The notes below the pieces were generated by a model. The model saw only the letters and a list, made by a program, of their open reading frames with translations. It was not told the origin of the DNA and made no database searches. From the NCBI RefSeq assembly GCF_947623445.1, contig NC_135247.1, forward strand, positions 374,501 to 438,500: DNA of 64,000 nucleotides, read 5' to 3'. Positions 11,901-23,840 of this stretch are shown here, one piece after another; position 1 is the stretch's first letter; every line of letters begins with the position of its first letter. A program made the position numbers and the translations under genes. Source of the stretch: Clavelina lepadiformis (Eukaryota > Chordata > Ascidiacea > Aplousobranchia > Clavelinidae).

Positions 11901-13666
11901 GTACGCGCAAAAGTACGGATACCAGATCGACTCAAACCAGGTGCGATTAACATGTGACGTCTGTTTCTTGTTTATGACAAAACAAATGGGCGCTGGTTTC
12001 GCTCCCAGCTGTCGCGCGCGTTTGTGATTTGTTAATTTTACCGTCAGGAGCTGATCGCGTACGGAGCGTCCAACGTCGTTCCCGCTTTCTTCCTCTGCTT
12101 CCCCAACGCGGCTGCTTTGGCCAGATGCGTCATTCAGGAGAACACAGGGGGGAAAACCCAGGTACTGTCAATTCTGCTTTTTGCTTCCTCTTAACAATGT
12201 TCATGACGTCACACCTCATCCATTCTTACGTCACAGGTGGTAGGTTTGATCTCTGTGGTCATCGTCCTGGTCACTGTGCTCTGGTTGGGTCCGATCTTCG
12301 AACCTCTCCCGCGGTGTGTCCTCGGTTGCATCATAATCGTCGGATTGTTCGGGATCCTGCAGCAATTCTCGCAACTCAAGCCCGTCTACAAGATGTCCAA
12401 GATTGACTTTGTGAGTCTTAGTTTAAGGTGAAATTTCAGCCATGATGACGTCATAATATTGTTGTGAAACGTCATAGGTGGTGTGGATTGTGACGTTGCT
12501 GGCAGTGGTGACACTTGGAGTGGATATGGGGCTCCTGGCGGGAGTCGTCTTCTCGGTGCTCAGCGTCATCTTCAGGACTCAGACAGCCAAGTGCGAGGTC
12601 CTTGGCAGTGTGGCCGGCACCGACATCTACCGGAACTGCCACAACTACCTCGCCGTGAGCGCAATTCTAATCGCTTCTCTGTAAATACCATGTACGTCAT
12701 AATGACCTCATAATGACGATTTTCGCAGGCGGTCCCTTATTCTGGAATTGTGATTTTTAAGTTTCATTCAGCGCTTTATTACGCAAACAAAGACTTCTTC
12801 AAAAAGAGACTTATCAAAGCGACCGGAGTTGACCCCGGTAAGAGCTTATTACGTCACAAAGTATTTTGAAATGATATTCTTGAATGACGTCATCGTATTG
12901 ATTGTTTTGTAACAATCGATTTGCAGAGGCCGTGATTGTTGAAAGGAAGAAGTTGGAGGAAAACAGTAGATCAGGAACCTGTTGCTGCGTTTTCAGGTTA
13001 TATTCCGGATATTACGTCATTATCGTTATGTGTTCATGACGTCATACCTTTGTGATTTGATTTACGTAGAGGCAAAAAATATGACGTCAGCAATGGGGAT
13101 CCAGAAGCCAGATCTGACGTAGACACTTCCAAGGAGTTGGAGTCTACTACCGGCGATAACTCTCGTCCGCCCACTTGCGGTGTTGCGTGCGAGGTGCGGG
13201 CGATCGTGTTGGATTGTTCAGCGATTTCATTCCTCGACTTGGTCGGAGTCAAAACTCTCAAAGCGGTGAGTATGCCCGGGTATTCCCCTCATATACGTAA
13301 CTAATACGTCATCCGCTTCCACAGGTTTGTGAGAATTACAAAGAAATCGGGGTCGATTTTCTACTGGCCGCCGTCAACGGTAATTCATTGTTTGTTTATT
13401 TTGTCTGGAAGTTGCCTTGGTAACCTGACATGATTTCGTCATAACAGCTGACGTCAGAAAATCTTTGCTGGCTGGTGGTTATTATGACGTGGCAAGCTTG
13501 GACAGTGAATACGTCAGTGTTCATGACGCAGCTGTCTACATAAAACATTTCCCTGACAACAAGATGCCCAGTGTGAGTTGACTTCATCAATTGCTTGCAT
13601 TATGACGTGACAGTTGTGTTTTTCATAGTCTTTTGATTTCAGGGAGAAGACGTTTGTGAACTTTGA
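8978..13666 (+). CDS. SLC26: SLC26-family anion transporter, copy A (complete, 17 exons, 750 aa)
   Basis: Exons in phase: 8978-9021, 10357-10637, 10710-10915, 10986-11093, 11156-11341, 11390-11502, 11597-11719, 11793-11940, 12048-12161, 12237-12410, 12478-12654, 12729-12837, 12927-12996, 13070-13265, 13325-13379, 13448-13572, 13643-13666 (stop TGA). The length matches prestin/pendrin/SLC26A6 (about 740-780 aa). The family signature [17 protein letters not shown] followed by [13 protein letters not shown] is in exon 3; [20 protein letters not shown] in exon 8; the anion-site arginine lies in exon 9 (about residue 429, ALARCVIQ). A cytoplasmic STAS domain spans exons 11-16 ([20 protein letters not shown]). 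The donor of exon 5 is uncertain: a site 18 bases upstream is also in phase. Proteins of this family exchange chloride, bicarbonate, sulfate or oxalate across membranes; the substrate cannot be read here. Copy A alone lacks the large intron-6 insertions and has its own exon 1. Confidence 0.92.
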
Positions 13667-13837
13667 AAGCAGGAAAGCCAATTATATTCACCCTAAGCTT
13701 CAATGACGTCATAATACGTCTATTCATGCGTGTACATGTCAAAAACTTGCTTCAGATCTCATATTGATCAGTGCTTTGTAGACTTGATAGCGTCATCTAG
13801 CGGCTTTTACCAATGAGGCATTTTCTGTAAGCGCTTT

Positions 13838-13843
13838 AATAAA
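13838..13843 (+). terminator. polyadenylation signal AATAAA, copy A
   Basis: AATAAA occurs about 170 bases after the copy A stop codon. The same site is conserved at the equivalent distance in copies B, C and D, which fits a real 3' end, although conservation here also follows from recent duplication. Confidence 0.6.
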
Positions 13844-16282
13844 GAAATTTCATTCCCATATTTGTTGTGCTTAATGTAAATCAGTCAATCCAACCTCTGG
13901 CAAGAACATATCTGAATAACCTCTGACTATAAAGAAATCTTTGTTCGATGAATGATGGGAGGAATTCGTTCTAAGCTCGACAAACTTTCGTAAATTTGTG
14001 AAGACAACGATATTGCCTCGTATTGTTTTCACTTTCAAAGTAATTATTACGTCCCAAAGTTAAAGCATTGTGACGCAACACGCCCGCTTATTGCGACGTT
14101 TTACGTAATAAGCGATACTGTTGCTGCTGGCATGCCTACAGGTATCATCAAAACCACCACACAAGCGCCGTCATGCGAATCAAGTTTAGTCAGCGAAGCG
14201 TACCATGCTCCAGTAAACATTTTACCTTCCTGGGTTGATTTCAGTCGAGTTGTGAAGCGACGAAGTTCAAACCAACAAGAGTGACGTCAGATAGATTGAC
14301 AGCTGACACTTGTGAAGCTGAAGGGCTCTTATATGAAGTAAAGAATCATCCGTAACTCGCGAAATTGCGGATAAAATGAACACGAGCCAAGGTAAAACGA
14401 GGTAAGATGATTCAGTTTGAAGATGCTTCGTGGTTTTGTAAGAATTCTCTATGAGCTCATATGGCTGTTTATTGTGAAAGAATCCAGATTTTGCGTCATA
14501 TCCGTTGAATACCATAATGCACTTATAAGCGTGTCAAACCAGGTCATTTGAGTAGATGCCAGAACTCCGCTTCTGGTTAACTTTTGAAACCGCGTAAAGG
14601 CTGAAGTTGAACTAAAATGCCAAATCAAACAACGATACATGCTGCATAGGTCATGATTGTTACGTAATAGATACATGATAGTTCATTGTGATCGCGATGA
14701 ACAAAGGTCGGTTTAATGTAGAGCAGAGTTGTCAAACCCATCTAAAGAGGATGCTACGGTTGTTTAACTTGACCGCGGTCCTTGTTCGATCACAATGTGG
14801 CTGTTATAAAAACGTCATAAGTGAGCGGAGGTTGATCCTTAAACAATAGCTTTTTGTGCCCCTGGCAGCTTTTGGGGCTTTAGAATACAAGCGTTCGTCT
14901 CCTGATTATGGGGATTTTGTGATGTCACAAGCAGCAAGACAGGAATCTGCGCAGCAAAGACTTTAACAAAGGACCAGCTCGGAGCATCACCTCCAGACAG
15001 ATGTTGTCTGGCACCGGTAATTCTATTGGTAAGTTGTACGATAGAAGCGCAGAAGAGTGAAGAACCCGTATTGACAGATTCCTAACACAGCATCAACTTC
15101 GTTGCATTGTTTTAAAGTTTCGAGTTTTAAATGGCCGCTGTTCTTCTATTTGAAGCGAAGTCAGGTAACGCACAAACGAAAGAGCTATATAGGTCCAACA
15201 TACGGAATTCCGACAAGGCGAGTGATTGTTTCGTTGACTGCGGGGGAAGTTTTTGCCCCAGGTAGCAGGTCGCTGCTGAAATCTTGGTAGATCTGGATCG
15301 GGTTTGAAAGATCAGGCGATGCGATAGTAGGTCGGATGCGGACTCTTTCCTAATAAAGCTGCAGCACGTCGGCCTTTCTGAAGCTTCATCGCATCAATGG
15401 GTGCTTGGAACTGACGTCAGGATTTCACAAGCAGTGATAAGCGAGGGAAAAGCGATGAAACTTTTACATCGACCGCAGAAAATTTTCAAGCGCAAATCTG
15501 TGCCGAGGTTGATCATCAACATCGATGCTGTCAAATTCCAAGTCACGATTTGTTCCTACAGAGTAGAAAGTTGTCCGTTGGCATGATGGGAAGAGCTGGG
15601 TTGTTATTGGTTGCCTCGGAGGTCAAACATTCTCCATCTCTGTTGTCTTCGTGTCCCAGCCAACGCGGCGGCAGCTGAAGCGCATGTCTACATAGTGAAG
15701 AAAAGGGACAGCGGCGGTCGCGAGTGGGATCTGCGCGATGCAAAGGAAAATGCATAAAGTTTATTTTATACCGAAGCGTAAATTAAAAATTGTTTCCTGT
15801 CATGCTCTTGCTTTCAGCTGACCAAATTTACCTGCCAGTGGCGCCACCTTTCAGAAGTGTTATTTGGTAAATATCATTGTAAAGTTCAAACCACATTGTT
15901 TTGCTTGAAATTGTGTAAATATTTACGGCAAATTCTCCCCTTCAACAAATAACCAGCCGCTTTTTATGGTCACGATAGAGCGGTTTCAAAGTGTTCAATA
16001 TAAAAATCTGCGTACAATGTGAATGACCACTTTTTAGCAGTTCTCTCAAATATTTCTTCGACACGACGCGCTGCTTCGCTGCATTTGACGTCACCCTTCA
16101 TCGCTTGTCTCGCTTTGTATATCTGAGACAAGCTGAATGTGTTTTGCGTGTGTTCTCCATGACTTCACATTGTCGAGTTTTTCAACAAAGAAACATTCAC
16201 TGCTTAATTTTGTTAGATTTCGAGAAGAATTTATTCGAAACTAATCGAAGTTCTCTAATTTCTACGTCATATTGTTTTACAG
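13844..16282. other. A-B spacer and unresolved 5' region of copy B
   Basis: This spacer is repeated upstream of C, D and E. It holds a TATAAAA at 14805 and then several ATG-plus-donor possibilities. An ATG at 15001 (donor GTAAGT after 15028) and one at 15131 (donor after 15164) both end in phase 1, whereas exon 2 at 16283 needs phase 2. The only phase-2 option I found is 15131-15261, using a weak GTAGCA donor; it is open in all four copies. The other frames here are conserved between copies only because the DNA is duplicated. Confidence 0.5.
14805..14811 (+). promoter_or_regulatory. TATA box, copy B
   Basis: TATAAAA followed by an ACGTCAT half-CRE, identical in copies C (22363), D (29921) and E (37033). 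It aligns with CATAAAA upstream of copy A. A likely core promoter; the start site was not determined. Confidence 0.45.
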
Positions 16283-19200
16283 ATCGCGTAATGATGTCAT
16301 CTGTCGTTACGTCATTGATCGAACGACTCACACGGAACCGGAATTCCGTGAAAAAGTTTCCGGTCCCGAGTCGATTCCAGAAAATCTTGGAATCAGCGGC
16401 TTTGCCAAAAAATGCGTCTCCAAATGCACCGCCAAGAACGTCATCAACGACGGCATTGGCTTGTTTCCAATTTTCACTTGGCTACGTCATTATAACGTAC
16501 GTCAGTGGTTGCCTGGCGACCTGGTTTCCGGTCTGACGGTTGGGGTGGTTCACATTCCACAAAGTACGTGTTCAAATTTGATTGGTTGGTTGCGATGTAT
16601 ATTGTTTCATTGATATTGATTACGTTATATGTTACGTCATCATTTAGGTATGGCGTTTTCACTTCTCGCGGGACTTCCCCCTGTGTTTGGGCTTTACAGC
16701 TCCTTCTACCCGGTGCTCATTTACACGCTGATGGGGACTTCCCGCCATATCTCAGTGGGGACTTTCGCGGTGACCAGTCTACTTACCCAGGCTGTCGTCA
16801 TCAGGTTTGTTCCGGATGAGCCCGCCGCCGCCCTCATCCTTTCTAATACCACCGTGAGTTTTCAGTTTTTTGTTTAATCAAGTATTTCCTGGCGACCAAT
16901 CACAACCTTCCACGTAATTGCAGACGCCGACAGCGGATATGACGACAGCGAGCATGGTGGGAGTGTCGGAAGCGGATATGAGGAGGGTGGCGGTCGCTTC
17001 CTCCCTCATGCTGCTCATGGGAGTCTTCCAGGTGACCTTTGACCTGTACTGTGCGCATGCGCAGTAACCGATAACTGGTTGTTTCCTCCCCAGCTCGTGT
17101 TCGGGATCCTCCGTCTCGGCTTCATCACCGCGTACCTCTCCGAACCCCTCATCCAGGCATTCACCACCGGCGCTGCGATTCACGTTGTGACGTCACAAGT
17201 ACCATCTGTACTGGGCTACACAGATTTCGCGTCGTCGAACGGAATCGCTTCCTTTTACAAGGTCATTGTCGCGATGGGGGTTTGTGGCGGAGAGCAACGG
17301 AATTTATTCTTTTGTTGTTAATTCTAGAATTGGTTTGAAATCTTCCGGAATCTTCCAAACACGCACGTGCCCACCCTGGTTGTGTCGATCGTGAGCATCG
17401 GCCTGCTCGTTACTGGGCGGGAAATCAACTTGAGATACAAGTGAGTTCTAGAACTATTTCAATTTAAACTTTTTGCCTAGACCAAAAGCAACTGCCCCTA
17501 AATCGAAGGATGGTTGTCGGTAGATTTTCAGCAGAAAGAATTTTTCATCATTGTTTGGTCGTTACTGTGTTTCCAAAAACGTGGCGATGTTGGAACTAAG
17601 TTAGTCTAGACCAGGGCTTCCCAAACTTTTTTTTCGCGACCCCTTTTAAACTTCTGAAGTTTTCCGCGACCCTTCACGTTTAAATTGATTAGCAGTGCGA
17701 AATATACCTTTGTCATTAGTGACATTTATTGAGATGCAAAGACTGAATTCAAGCAACCAGTACTCAAAGCCTACTTACTACTTTACACATATGTAGGCCA
17801 CTGGAAACAAAAAAGCACACACATTTATTCAGTGTGATTGGTGCGACTGCTTTCTGCTACAAAGCAAGTCCAGCCGTGGCTCAACATCTGCTAATGCTGG
17901 TCTCAAGGCGGTTTTAATGTTGATTAGGCTGGAACGATATTTTGTTTTTATTGTATTTTGTACTTCGTGTAAAATTGGTATACGCTCTGCGACCCCTGAC
18001 GTTCGTTACGCGACCCCTTGCGGGGTCGCGACCCCCAGTTTGGGAAGCCCTGGTCTAGACCAGTGGTGGGCAAACTGCGGCTCGCCGGCATGCTTTTTGT
18101 GGCTCTTCTAGTCGAATGGTAAAATTCCAAAAAAATTGTAAAGGCTACCAAGAGTACCGTTTATGAACGTTTCTCTCTTTTTCTTTTCTTTATTTTGGCC
18201 AGCATTGATGACAAGATGTTGATTATCCACAATTTAATGATAGTTTTAGATTGAGGAATGGAGATATGGAATAATTAAACGACATAAACTATTTATGACG
18301 TCATAAGTTCTTATGACTTGGCTCGTCCCTAAAGATTTAACAACCAAAGCGGCCCTCGGGTTCAAAAAGGTTGCCCACCCCTGGTCTAGTAATTGACCTA
18401 GAGAGTGAAGACACACTGACACTCATACATATGCTGACCTCGATGACATTTATATGCTGGAAATAAACAGCATCTGCCAGTCTATTATAGCACTAACCCC
18501 AACAACCACTAATCTATCGACAGAGTCGTATTCCAATTAACAAGCTTAGCCCAGTGTTTTCCAATTGGGTAAAAAATCCTCTCCGATTGGGATTTAATTA
18601 TTTTAGGAGGAATTTAACCTTGTTTACGTGTAACGTATCAAAAACATTCTTGATCTTCTTTGCATTGTCATTAACTGGTGACGCACACATTAGCATCGTT
18701 GTTCAGCAATTGCACTTCTGTGTAACGACTACTTATTGCGTAATCTTGCGTCATAGGCACGTGTAACGAAGGTGGGCATCCTTAAACCTCCATCATGGTT
18801 AATTCTACAGCTTTTTGTTCCAAAATAGGTAAAGAGGGAATGTAACAAAAAGGTTGGGAAACACTGGTTTAGTCAATCTTTAACTATCCAGGATATAGTT
18901 TGGCACTTTAACACGGTTCAGACAACATCAACTATATTATCCAGGACTTACATATTGTGATGTCAAAAAAAACATAATAATTTGCAACAAATTTGCCACA
19001 TATTTTCGGCATTAATTGCTTTACAGTTAAATATGATTTAATAATTATTTCTCGTTATACTACCACTACTATACAGCCATGACTGGTTTAAGGTCGACAT
19101 GAACTTGCCCGAACTTTAAACTTCAATTGTTATTCATTTCCTTTTTAATATCTCACTTGTAGAAAAAAATTGAAAGTTCCAATTCCGACTGAAGTCATTG

Positions 19201-21224
19201 TCGTCATAATCACTACTGTGACGTCACATTTCGCAATGTTTCAGCGAAATATCGGTGTCGCCATCGTTGACAACATCCCGACCGGGTGAGCTGGAAATTA
19301 AAAATTTCATTACGTGAATTATGACGTCATTACAATTAAGCTAACTTCTTTGCGACAGACTTCCGGCACCCCGCCTTCCTGACACTTCCATATTAATAAA
19401 TATCATCGGCGACGCGTTCGCGATTGCGATTGTGGGATTCGCGATCAGCATCTCGCTGTCCAAAATGTACGCGCAAAAGTACGGATACCAGATCGACTCA
19501 AATCAGGTGCGATTAACATGTGACGTCTGTTTCTTGTTTATGACGAAACAAATGGGCGCTGGTTTCGCTCCCAGCTGTCGCGCGCGTTTGTGATTTGTTA
19601 ATTTCACCGTCAGGAGCTGATCGCGTACGGAGCGTCCAACGTCGTTCCCGCTTTCTTCCTCTGCTTCCCCAACGCGGCTGCTTTGGCCAGATGCGTCATT
19701 CAGGAGAACACAGGGGGGAATACCCAGGTACTGTCAATTCTGGTTCCTCATTACAACGTTGATGACGTCATACCTCATCTATTTTTACGTCACAGGTGGT
19801 AGGTTTGATCTCTGTGGTCATCGTCCTGGTCACTGTGCTCTGGTTGGGTCCGATCTTCGAACCCCTCCCGCGGTGTGTCCTCGGTTGCATCATAATCGTC
19901 GGATTGTTCGGGATCCTGCAGCAATTCTCGCAACTCAAGCCCGTCTACAAGATGTCCAAGATCGACTTTGTGAGTCTTAGTTTAAGGTGAAATTTCAGCC
20001 ATGATGACGTCATAATATTGTTGTGAAACGTCATAGGTGGTGTGGATTGTGACGTTGCTGGCAGTGGTGACACTTGGAGTGGATATGGGGCTCCTGGCGG
20101 GAGTCGTCTTCTCGATGCTCAGCGTCATCTTCAGGACTCAGACAGCCAAGTGCGAGGTCCTTGGCAGTGTGGCCGGCACCGACATCTACCGGAACTGCCA
20201 CAACTACCTCGCCGTGAGCGCAATTCTAATCGCTTCTCTGTAAATACCCTGTACGTCATAATGACCTCATAATGACGATTTTCGCAGGCGGTCCCTTATT
20301 CTGGAATTGTGATTTTTAAGTTTCATTCAGCGCTTTATTACGCAAACAAAGACTTCTTCAAAAAGAGACTTATCAAAGCGACCGGAGTTGACCCCGGTAA
20401 GAGCTTATTACGTCACAAAGTATTTTGAAATGATATTCTTGAATGACGTCATCGTATTGATTGTTTTGTAACAATCGATTTGCAGAGGCCGTGATTGTTG
20501 AAAGGAAGAAGTTGGAGGAAAACAGTAGATCAGGAACCTGTTGCTGCGTTTTCAGGTTATATTCCGGATATTACGTCATTATCGTTATGTGTTCATGACG
20601 TCATACCTTTGTGATTTGATTTACGTAGAGGGAAAAAATATGACGTCAGCAATGGGGATCCAGAAGCCAGATCTGACGTAGACACTTCCAAGGAGTTGGA
20701 GTCTACTACCGGCGATAACTCTCGTCCGCCCACTTGCGGTGTTGCGTGCGAGGTGCGGGCGATCGTGTTGGATTGTTCAGCGATCTCATTCCTCGACTTG
20801 GTCGGAGTTAAAACTCTCAAAGCGGTGAGTGTGCCCGGGTATTCCCTCATATACGTAACTAATACGTCATCCGCTTCCACAGGTTTGTGAGAATTACAAA
20901 GAAATCGGGGTCGATTTTCTACTGGCCGCCGTCAACGGTAATTCATTGTTTGTTTATTTTGTCTGGAAGTTGCCTTGGTAACCTGACATGATTTCGTCAT
21001 AACAGCTGACGTCAGAAAATCTTTGCTGGCTGGTGGTTATTATGACGTGGCAAGCTTGGACAGTGAATACGTCAGTGTTCATGACGCAGCTGTCTACATA
21101 AAACATTTCCCTGACAACAAGATGCCCAGTGTGAGTTGACGTCATCAATTGCTTGCATTATGACGTGACAGTTGTGTTTTTCATAGTCTTTTGATTTCAG
21201 GGAGAAGACGTTTGTGAACTTTGA
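16283..21224 (+). CDS. SLC26: SLC26-family anion transporter, copy B (exon 2 to stop; first exon unresolved)
   Basis: Exons: 16283-16563, 16648-16853, 16924-17031, 17094-17279, 17328-17440, 19163-19285, 19359-19506, 19614-19727, 19796-19969, 20037-20213, 20288-20396, 20486-20555, 20629-20824, 20883-20937, 21006-21130, 21201-21224. Every splice site and phase matches copy A, and no internal stop was seen, so the transporter core and STAS domain appear intact (735 codons plus the missing start). Intron 6 (17441-19162) is expanded by three MITEs. Differences from A include N for K in the exon-9 GGNTQ motif and a rewritten exon 7 end ([12 protein letters not shown] for [12 protein letters not shown]). 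Exon 2 begins with the last base of a codon and has no usable in-frame Met, so an upstream exon must exist. Confidence 0.88.
17612..18052. mobile_element. hAT-type MITE 1 in intron 6 of copy B
   Basis: A 441-bp element has imperfect terminal inverted repeats (CAGGGCTTCCCAAACT at the left, AGTTTGGGAAGCCCTG at the right) and a perfect 8-bp target duplication GTCTAGAC (17604-17611 and 18053-18060). The 8-bp duplication and CAG...CTG ends are typical of hAT elements. It holds no transposase, so it is non-autonomous. Its right target duplication directly abuts MITE 2. Confidence 0.85.
18061..18383. mobile_element. hAT-type MITE 2 in intron 6 of copy B
   Basis: A 323-bp element runs from CAGTGGTGGGCAAACTG to AGGTTGCCCACCCCTG. 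The right flank is GTCTAGTA (18384-18391); in copies D and E the left flank is the same 8 bases, giving a perfect target duplication there. In copy B the left flank is the right target duplication of MITE 1 instead. No coding capacity. Confidence 0.82.
18552..18866. mobile_element. hAT-like MITE 3 in intron 6 of copy B
   Basis: A 315-bp element with ends CAGTGTTTTCCAA and TTGGGAAACACTG. The flanking octamers GCTTAGCC and GTTTAGTC agree at six of eight positions, suggesting an older, decayed target duplication. A 70-codon open frame lies inside, but it shows no transposase motif and reflects the element's composition. Confidence 0.7.
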
Positions 21225-23840
21225 AAGCAGGAAAGCCAATTATCTTCACCCTAAGCTTCAATGACGTCATAATACGTCTATTCATGCGTGTACATGTCAA
21301 AAACTTGCTTCAGATCTCATATTGATCAGTGCTTTGTAGACTTGATAGCGTCATCTAGCGGCTTTCACCAATGAGTCATTTTCTGTAAGCGCTTTAATAA
21401 AGAAATTTCATTCCCATATTTGTTGTGCTTAATGTAAATCAGTCAATCCAACCTCTGGCAAGAACATATCTGAATAACCTCTGACTATAAAGAAATCTTT
21501 GTTCGATGAATGATGGGAGGAATTCGTTCTAAGCTCGACAAACTTTCGTAAATTTGTGAAGACAACGATATTGCCTCGTATTGTTTTCACTTTCAAAGTA
21601 ATTATTACGTCCCAAAGTTAAAGCATTGTGACGCATCACGCCCGCTTATTGCGACGTTTTACGTAATAAGCGATACTGTTGCTGCTGGCATGCCTACAGG
21701 TATCATCAAAACCACCACACAAGCGCCGTCATGCGAATCAAGTTTAGTCAGCGAAGCGTACCATGCTCCAGTAAACATTTTACCTTCCTGGGTTGATTTC
21801 AGTCGAGTTGTGAAGCGACGAAGTTCGAACCAACAAGAGTGACGTCAGATAGATTGACAGCTGACACTTGTGAAGCTGAAGGGCTCTTATATGAAGTAAA
21901 GAATCATCCGTAACTCGCGAAATTGCGGATAAAATGAACACGAGCCAAGGTAAAACGAGGTAAGATGATTCAGTTTGAAGATGCTTCGTGGTTTTGTAAG
22001 AATTCTCTATGAGCTCATATGGCTGTTTATTGTGAAAGAATCCAGATTTTGCGTCATATCCGTTGAATACCATAATGCACTTATAAGCGTGTCAAACCAG
22101 GTCATTTGAGTAGATGCCAGAACTCCGCTTCTGGTTAACTTTTGAAACCGCGTAAAGGCTGAAGTTGAACTAAAATGCCAAATCAAACAACGATACATGC
22201 TGCATAGGTCATGATTGTTACGTAATAGATACATGATAGTTCATTGTGATCGCGATGAACAAAGGTCGGTTTAATGTAGAGCAGAGTTGTCAAACCCATC
22301 TAAAGAGGATGCTACGGTTGTTTAACTTGACCGCGATCCTTGTTCGATCACAATGTGGCTGTTATAAAAACGTCATAAGTGAGCGGAGGTTGATCCTTAA
22401 ACAATAGCTTTTTGTGCCCCTGGCAGCTTTTGGGGCTTTAGAATACAAGCGTTCGTCTCCTGATTATGGGGATTTTGTGATGTCACAAGCAGCAAGACAG
22501 GAATCTGCGCAGCAAAGACTTTAACAAAGGACCAGCTCGGAGCATCACCTCCAGACAGATGTTGTCTGGCACCGGTAATTCTATTGGTAAGTTGTACGAT
22601 AGAAGCGCAGAAGAGTGAAGAACCCGTATTGACAGATTCCTAACACAGCATCAACTTCGTTGCATTGTTTTAAAGTTTCGAGTTTTAAATGGCCGCTGTT
22701 CTTCTATTTGAAGCGAAGTCAGGTAACGCACAAACGAAAGAGCTATATAGGTCCAACATACGGAATTCCGACAAGGCGAGTGATTGTTTCGTTGACTGCG
22801 GGGGAAGTTTTTGCCCCAGGTAGCAGGTCGCTGCTGAAATCTTGGTAGATCTGGATCGGGTTTGAAAGATCAGGCGATGCGATAGTAGGTCGGATGCGGA
22901 CTCTTTCCTAATAAAGCTGCAGCACGTCGGCCTTTCTGAAGCTTCATCGCATCAATGGGTGCTTGGAACTGACGTCAGGATTTCACAAGCAGTGATAAGC
23001 GAGGGAAAAGCGATGAAACTTTTACATCGACCGCAGAAAATTTTCAAGCGCAAATCTGTGCCGAGGTTGATCATCAACATCGATGCTGTCAAATTCCAAG
23101 TCACGATTTGTTCCTACAGAGTAGAAAGTTGTCCGTTGGCATGATGGGAAGAGCTGGGTTGTTATTGGTTGCCTCGGAGGTCAAACATTCTCCATCTCTG
23201 TTGTCTTCGTTTCCCAGCCAACGCGGCGGCAGCTGAAGCGCATGTCTACATAGTGAAGAAAAGGGACAGCGGCGGTCGCGAGTGGGATCTGCGCGATGCA
23301 AAGGAAAATGCATAAAGTTTATTTTATACCGAAGCGTAAATTAAAAATTGTTTCCTGTCATGCTCTTGCTTTCAGCTGACCAAATTTACCTGCCAGTGGC
23401 GCCACCTTTCAGAAGTGTTATTTGGTAAATATCATTGTAAAGTTCAAACCACATTGTTTTGCTTGAAATTGTGTAAATATTTACGGCAAATTCTCCCCTT
23501 CAACAAATAACCAGCCGCTTTTTATGGTCACGATAGAGCGGTTTCAAAGTGTTCAATATAAAAATCTGCGTACAATGTGAATGACCACTTTTTAGCAGTT
23601 CTCTCAAATATTTCTTCGACACGACGCGCTGCTTCGCTGCATTTGACGTCACCCTTCATCGCTTGTCTCGCTTTGTATATCTGAGACAAGCTGAATGTGT
23701 TTTGCGTGTGTTCTCCATGACTTCACATTGTCGAGTTTTTCAACAAAGAAACATTCCCTGCTTAATTTTGTTAGATTTCGAGAAGAATTTATTGGAAACT
23801 AATCGAAGTTCTCTAATTCCTACGTCATATTGTTTTACAG
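21225..23840. other. B-C spacer and unresolved 5' region of copy C
   Basis: Same content as the A-B spacer: AATAAA at 21396-21401 for copy B, TATAAAA at 22363-22369, and the equivalent open ATG segment (offset 7,558 from 15131 is 22689). No independent gene is supported. Confidence 0.55.

Noticed and set aside
14922-14966. Short ATGTCACAAG frame upstream of copies B-D as first exon
   Set aside because: It runs into a stop with no donor before it, and its ATG is lost in copy E.
16105-16536. 143-codon frame across SLC26 exon 2 (and its counterparts at 10176, 23663, 31221, 38329)
   Set aside because: It overlaps the true exon in another frame, crosses the acceptor, and has no transporter motif. 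The frame giving [10 protein letters not shown] and [12 protein letters not shown] is the family-like one.
16878-17183. Antisense 101-134-codon frames over SLC26 exons 4-5
   Set aside because: Mirror frames of a GC-rich coding exon, conserved only through duplication of the sense exons.
18554-18766. 70-codon frame inside MITE 3
   Set aside because: No transposase or other motif; it is contained within a short non-autonomous element bounded by inverted repeats.
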